The notes beneath the pieces are model-generated. The model did no database searches. It was given only the letters and a program-made list of their open reading frames with translations, and had not been told where the DNA came from. A stretch of 37,407 bases of DNA from Nevskia soli (lineage in GTDB: Bacteria > Pseudomonadota > Gammaproteobacteria > Nevskiales > Nevskiaceae): the NCBI GenBank assembly GCA_026224805.1, contig JAMFRN010000147.1, positions 1 to 37,407 on the forward strand, given 5' to 3'. Positions 35,370-37,407 of this stretch are shown here, piece after piece; position 1 is the stretch's first letter, and every line of letters begins with the position of its first letter. The translations under genes and the position numbers were made by a program.

Positions 35370-35717
35370 CTATCGTCCTCTAATTTTCTGCGCCCAGAAC
35401 CGGCCGTTCGGGTCGCGGCGCACTGTGTCGCGCAGACGGTCATTGACAGGCTGCGGGTTCAACAGCGCATCAACGAACGCGTCACTGTCGCGGACGGAAA
35501 ACGCGAGTTGGCTGTGCTCGTCGATCGTACACTGTGCTGCGTCTTGCAAGCTGGTCAGCACGAAGTCGGTCATGCTCTTCCCCCTGGAGCGCAGCCGGCC
35601 CCGTTCGATGAGGTTCTTTTGCTCCGCCGTGACGCGCGTCTCCAGACGCTCGGCGCGCTCGGCGCAGCCGAAAAAGATCGAGCGCGCCGATCTGCTTGAT
35701 CGCCAACCCAGGGACAC
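35370..35717 (-). pseudogene. DUF1778 (TacA-type) antitoxin, damaged and without its toxin
   Basis: The frame contains a recognisable TacA-type ribbon-helix-helix antitoxin: RLETRVTAEQKNLIER, SMTDFVLTSLQDAA, then AFSVRDSDAFVDALLNPQPVNDRLRDTVRR. Such antitoxins neutralise GNAT-fold toxins (TacT) that acetylate charged tRNA. Between IER and KSMTDF the sequence reads GRLRSRG where relatives have roughly AAALQG. Removing three single G residues from this stretch restores that reading, so it looks like three compensating insertions. The N-terminus lacks a normal start (GTG 35717 is only the frame opening), and the end runs into DPNGRFWAQKIRGR. No GNAT gene follows on the minus strand. Confidence 0.65.
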
Positions 35718-35867
35718 GCCCCATCAATCCAAGATAGATGTCGAGCGGTATCTGAAACACAATCGATACCACGATCCTGCGACCGGTGACCTTAGCTCGA
35801 AGACTACTAATCCACGTCCGCGCGATTTGGCGCTATGATAAGTGCGTGAGCTCCCTCCATCCACGCC

Positions 35868-36623
35868 ATGACCCGGATCTGGGAATTGAACTGCCTGAAC
35901 TGCGAAGCCCCACTGGAACAAAACCAGGCCTACTGTGCCCGGTGCGGTCAGAAGATCGGCGCGCCGCGTCTGACGATGCACGAGATCGGCCACGAGTTCA
36001 TGCATGCGCTGACAAATGTGGACCGAAGCGCGTTGAGGCTGCTATGCGCGCTGATCGTTCGGCCCGGCCTCGTGGCGCGCGACTATGTCCTTGGAAGACG
36101 GAAGCGCTATTTCGGGCCGTTCGGGTTCTTCACCGTTGCAGTGGCGGTGTCGTCCGCAGCCATCGCCCTAGGGCATCTGTCGATGGTCCCGGGTAGCGAC
36201 CCGCGACTCGTTGCAGTCTCGGATTCCATGCGCGCGCATGCAAATCTGCTGACTCTCGTGCAAGCTCCGTTGCTGGCCGCAGTGTGCCGGCTATTTTTCA
36301 TCCACGTCGGAAACAACTTCGCGGAGTACCTGGTTCTGGCGGCCTACACCTCCGGTATGCGCGCACTTTTTTTCTCGCTGGTCGTCCTTCCCAGCTTGTT
36401 CCTCCTCCGCGCCACGGGTCATGAGCTTTGGGTTCTGTCAGGATACTTTGCCGTCTGGGCTGGCTACTTCGGTTTCGCGGCGTCGCAGTTTCATGCCCAA
36501 CGCCACGGCTGGACCTGGCTGACGGGTGTGGTCGCAGTAATCACTGCCGAAATCGCGGCTTCGATAATTCTGAGTCTTGCGATCAGTGCGTACCTGGGTT
36601 CGATCAGCGTATACGTGGGCTAG
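35868..36623 (+). CDS. DUF3667 membrane protein with N-terminal zinc ribbon
   Basis: The 251-residue protein opens with a zinc ribbon, CLNCEAPLEQNQAYCARCGQ (four Cys as CxxC...CxxC, residues 9-28). The family segment LTMHEIGHEFMHALTNVDRSALRLL follows, then RPGLVARDYVLGRRKRYFGPFGFF. Several hydrophobic helices come after (about residues 88-105, 130-150, 165-185, 195-212 and 222-245). This order of zinc ribbon, amphipathic segment, PF-FF motif and transmembrane helices is typical of DUF3667. Function is unknown. Start ATG 35868 is the first in frame and has no clear ribosome-binding site. It lies within a lower-GC, gene-poor region. Confidence 0.8.
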   Translation: MTRIWELNCLNCEAPLEQNQAYCARCGQKIGAPRLTMHEIGHEFMHALTNVDRSALRLLCALIVRPGLVARDYVLGRRKRYFGPFGFFTVAVAVSSAAIALGHLSMVPGSDPRLVAVSDSMRAHANLLTLVQAPLLAAVCRLFFIHVGNNFAEYLVLAAYTSGMRALFFSLVVLPSLFLLRATGHELWVLSGYFAVWAGYFGFAASQFHAQRHGWTWLTGVVAVITAEIAASIILSLAISAYLGSISVYVG

Positions 36624-37042
36624 CTCAGTCGTCGTTGTCCCTTCGGTGGGCTTGACGTCATGTTCATGGCGTTCCTGTGCATCGCCTCATTGTCGAAGTT
36701 CTTCGCTTTGTTAGTCAGTGACCCCTTTGATGCCGCGTCCAACGCGCCGAATGACGTTTGCGAATGATAGTTGCCACTGCATACCTGCGGCAGGTTTTGC
36801 GAAACCTTGGGTTTGCGCACATCGGGCCAGTCCCGGACACTCAGTATGCAATTCTCAAGGCACCAAAGCCGTCATTGACCACCGTCTTGCGTCGGGCGGC
36901 TGTCAGCCCAATGCAGACGATAGTGAGCGGCTGTTATTGGGCTTCCGAATGCCGTGAGCGCAGCTTCAAGCCGCGCGATGGAGTGCGACCCCACTTTTTT
37001 CATAACTAGTTCAACATGTGCGAATCCACCATCGATCAAAGC
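36624..37042. other. Gene-poor stretch of lower GC
   Basis: These 419 bases have no recognised gene. GC is visibly lower than in the core genes, for example 29 of 60 bases from 36661. A minus-strand frame of 43 codons (37003 to 36872) is open but has no ribosome-binding site or family signature. A plus-strand frame at 36758-37009 is likewise unrecognised. Confidence 0.5.
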
Positions 37043-37168
37043 TTATTGCTGCTTAGCCACGGTCATATAGACCTGATCGTTCGACATGCCGCCGCCGTAG
37101 AAGTGATCGCACATCAGATAGTATCCAGCGGGCTTTAGAATCTCCCGAACCTCTGAAAGGAGGTTAGC
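37043..37168 (-). pseudogene. Fragment of a class I SAM-dependent methyltransferase
   Basis: The leftward frame contains LLSEVREILKPAGYYLMCDHF and GGGMSNDQVYMTVAKQQ before the stop at 37045-37043. The first part matches the end of the Rossmann methyltransferase core, where a helix precedes the LKPGGxxLxxDH strand, and the second matches the YMT segment that follows. The SAM-binding motif and everything upstream are missing. The stop cuts the protein just where the last helix and strands should follow. The piece is therefore truncated at both ends and is probably a relic. Confidence 0.6.
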
Positions 37169-37199
37169 GCCGCCTGACACAGCTATGGATTCCGCGGGC

Positions 37200-37407
37200 T
37201 CAGGCGGCCAGCAGCGTGACGCTATGGGTGGCACGTGTCCGTTCGATTGGTTGGGCCCGAGGAGGCAGATAAGGCAGCAGGCGATCGGTTTCTTTCTTGA
37301 CCACGGCGTAACACTCGCAACTCTGCTTTTCGAGCCTGGGCCGGTCCAGGACCGTGACATGTCCGCGGCGGTATTCGATTACACCAAGCTTTTGCAGTTT
37401 ACCGGCG
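37200..37407 (-). CDS. Crp/Fnr family regulator, C-terminal end (runs off the window)
   Basis: The leftward frame entering from the window edge gives 68 residues to the TGA at 37202-37200. It begins GKLQKLGVIEYRRGHVTVLDR, the end of a winged helix-turn-helix domain. It continues LEKQSCECYAVVKKETDRLLPYLP, a C-terminal extension with a CECY motif that I associate with a proteobacterial branch of Crp/Fnr regulators. The last residues (ATHSVTLLAA) are not conserved in my memory of the family. The N-terminal sensor domain lies outside the window, so the signal cannot be judged. A methyltransferase fragment follows 31 bases downstream. Confidence 0.7.
   Translation of the reverse strand, partial: AGKLQKLGVIEYRRGHVTVLDRPRLEKQSCECYAVVKKETDRLLPYLPPRAQPIERTRATHSVTLLAA

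Noticed and set aside
36872-37003. 43-codon minus-strand frame in the low-GC gap
   Set aside because: It has no ribosome-binding site and no family signature. It is too short to support as a gene from sequence alone.

Overview
This window is 37.4 kb of mostly GC-rich bacterial chromosome. The organism is probably a gammaproteobacterium of the Nevskiales/Xanthomonadales type. That placement is inferred from the gene families present (archaic Csu-type pili, class II DAHP synthase, a DUF1302/DUF1329 pair, DUF885 proteins, FadI-like thiolase) and from the high GC. No rRNA, tRNA, CRISPR array, intact insertion sequence or phage gene was recognised.

Layout. 1-182 is the 5' end of a leftward membrane protein. 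518-6918 is a complete archaic chaperone-usher pilus operon: three single-domain SCPU subunits, chaperone, usher and a two-domain tip subunit. 6915-9067 carries a class II DAHP synthase and a divergent DUF2520 Rossmann protein. 9098-11007 is a divergent enol-lactonase-like hydrolase / LysR pair with a perfect palindrome between the genes. 11042-13645 is mutS, then a DUF3617 protein ending in a clear terminator. 14343-16966 holds a DUF885 peptidase-like protein and a small DUF2505-DUF2970 operon.

17128-23320 is a symmetric locus: DUF1329 and an AarF/UbiB-like kinase point left, DUF6918 and the DUF1302 outer-membrane protein point right. DUF1329 and DUF1302 are usually close neighbours, but here they form the outer ends. 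23405-23897 is a MerR regulator behind a textbook metal-MerR promoter, with no metal-handling gene nearby. 23993-29118 holds an N-acyl-D-amino-acid deacylase-like amidohydrolase, a DUF4397 lipoprotein, a histidine-phosphatase-fold protein, an SDR and a GST. 29330-30751 is a Tat-exported phospholipase C-like phosphoesterase preceded by a PhoB-box-like element. It is followed by three tandem palindromic repeats, an MgtC/SapB membrane protein, a second DUF885 protein and a FadI-like thiolase.

34755-37407 looks like an accessory or decaying segment. It has lower GC in places, a damaged TacA (DUF1778) antitoxin without its toxin, a DUF3667 membrane protein, a fragment of a SAM-dependent methyltransferase, and the C-terminal end of a Crp/Fnr regulator running off the window.

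No single unmistakable new multi-gene system was found. The best leads are the DUF1329-AarF / DUF6918-DUF1302 locus, the orphan MerR with an atypical metal site, the LysR palindrome covering its own ribosome-binding site, and the Pho-box/phospholipase pairing.
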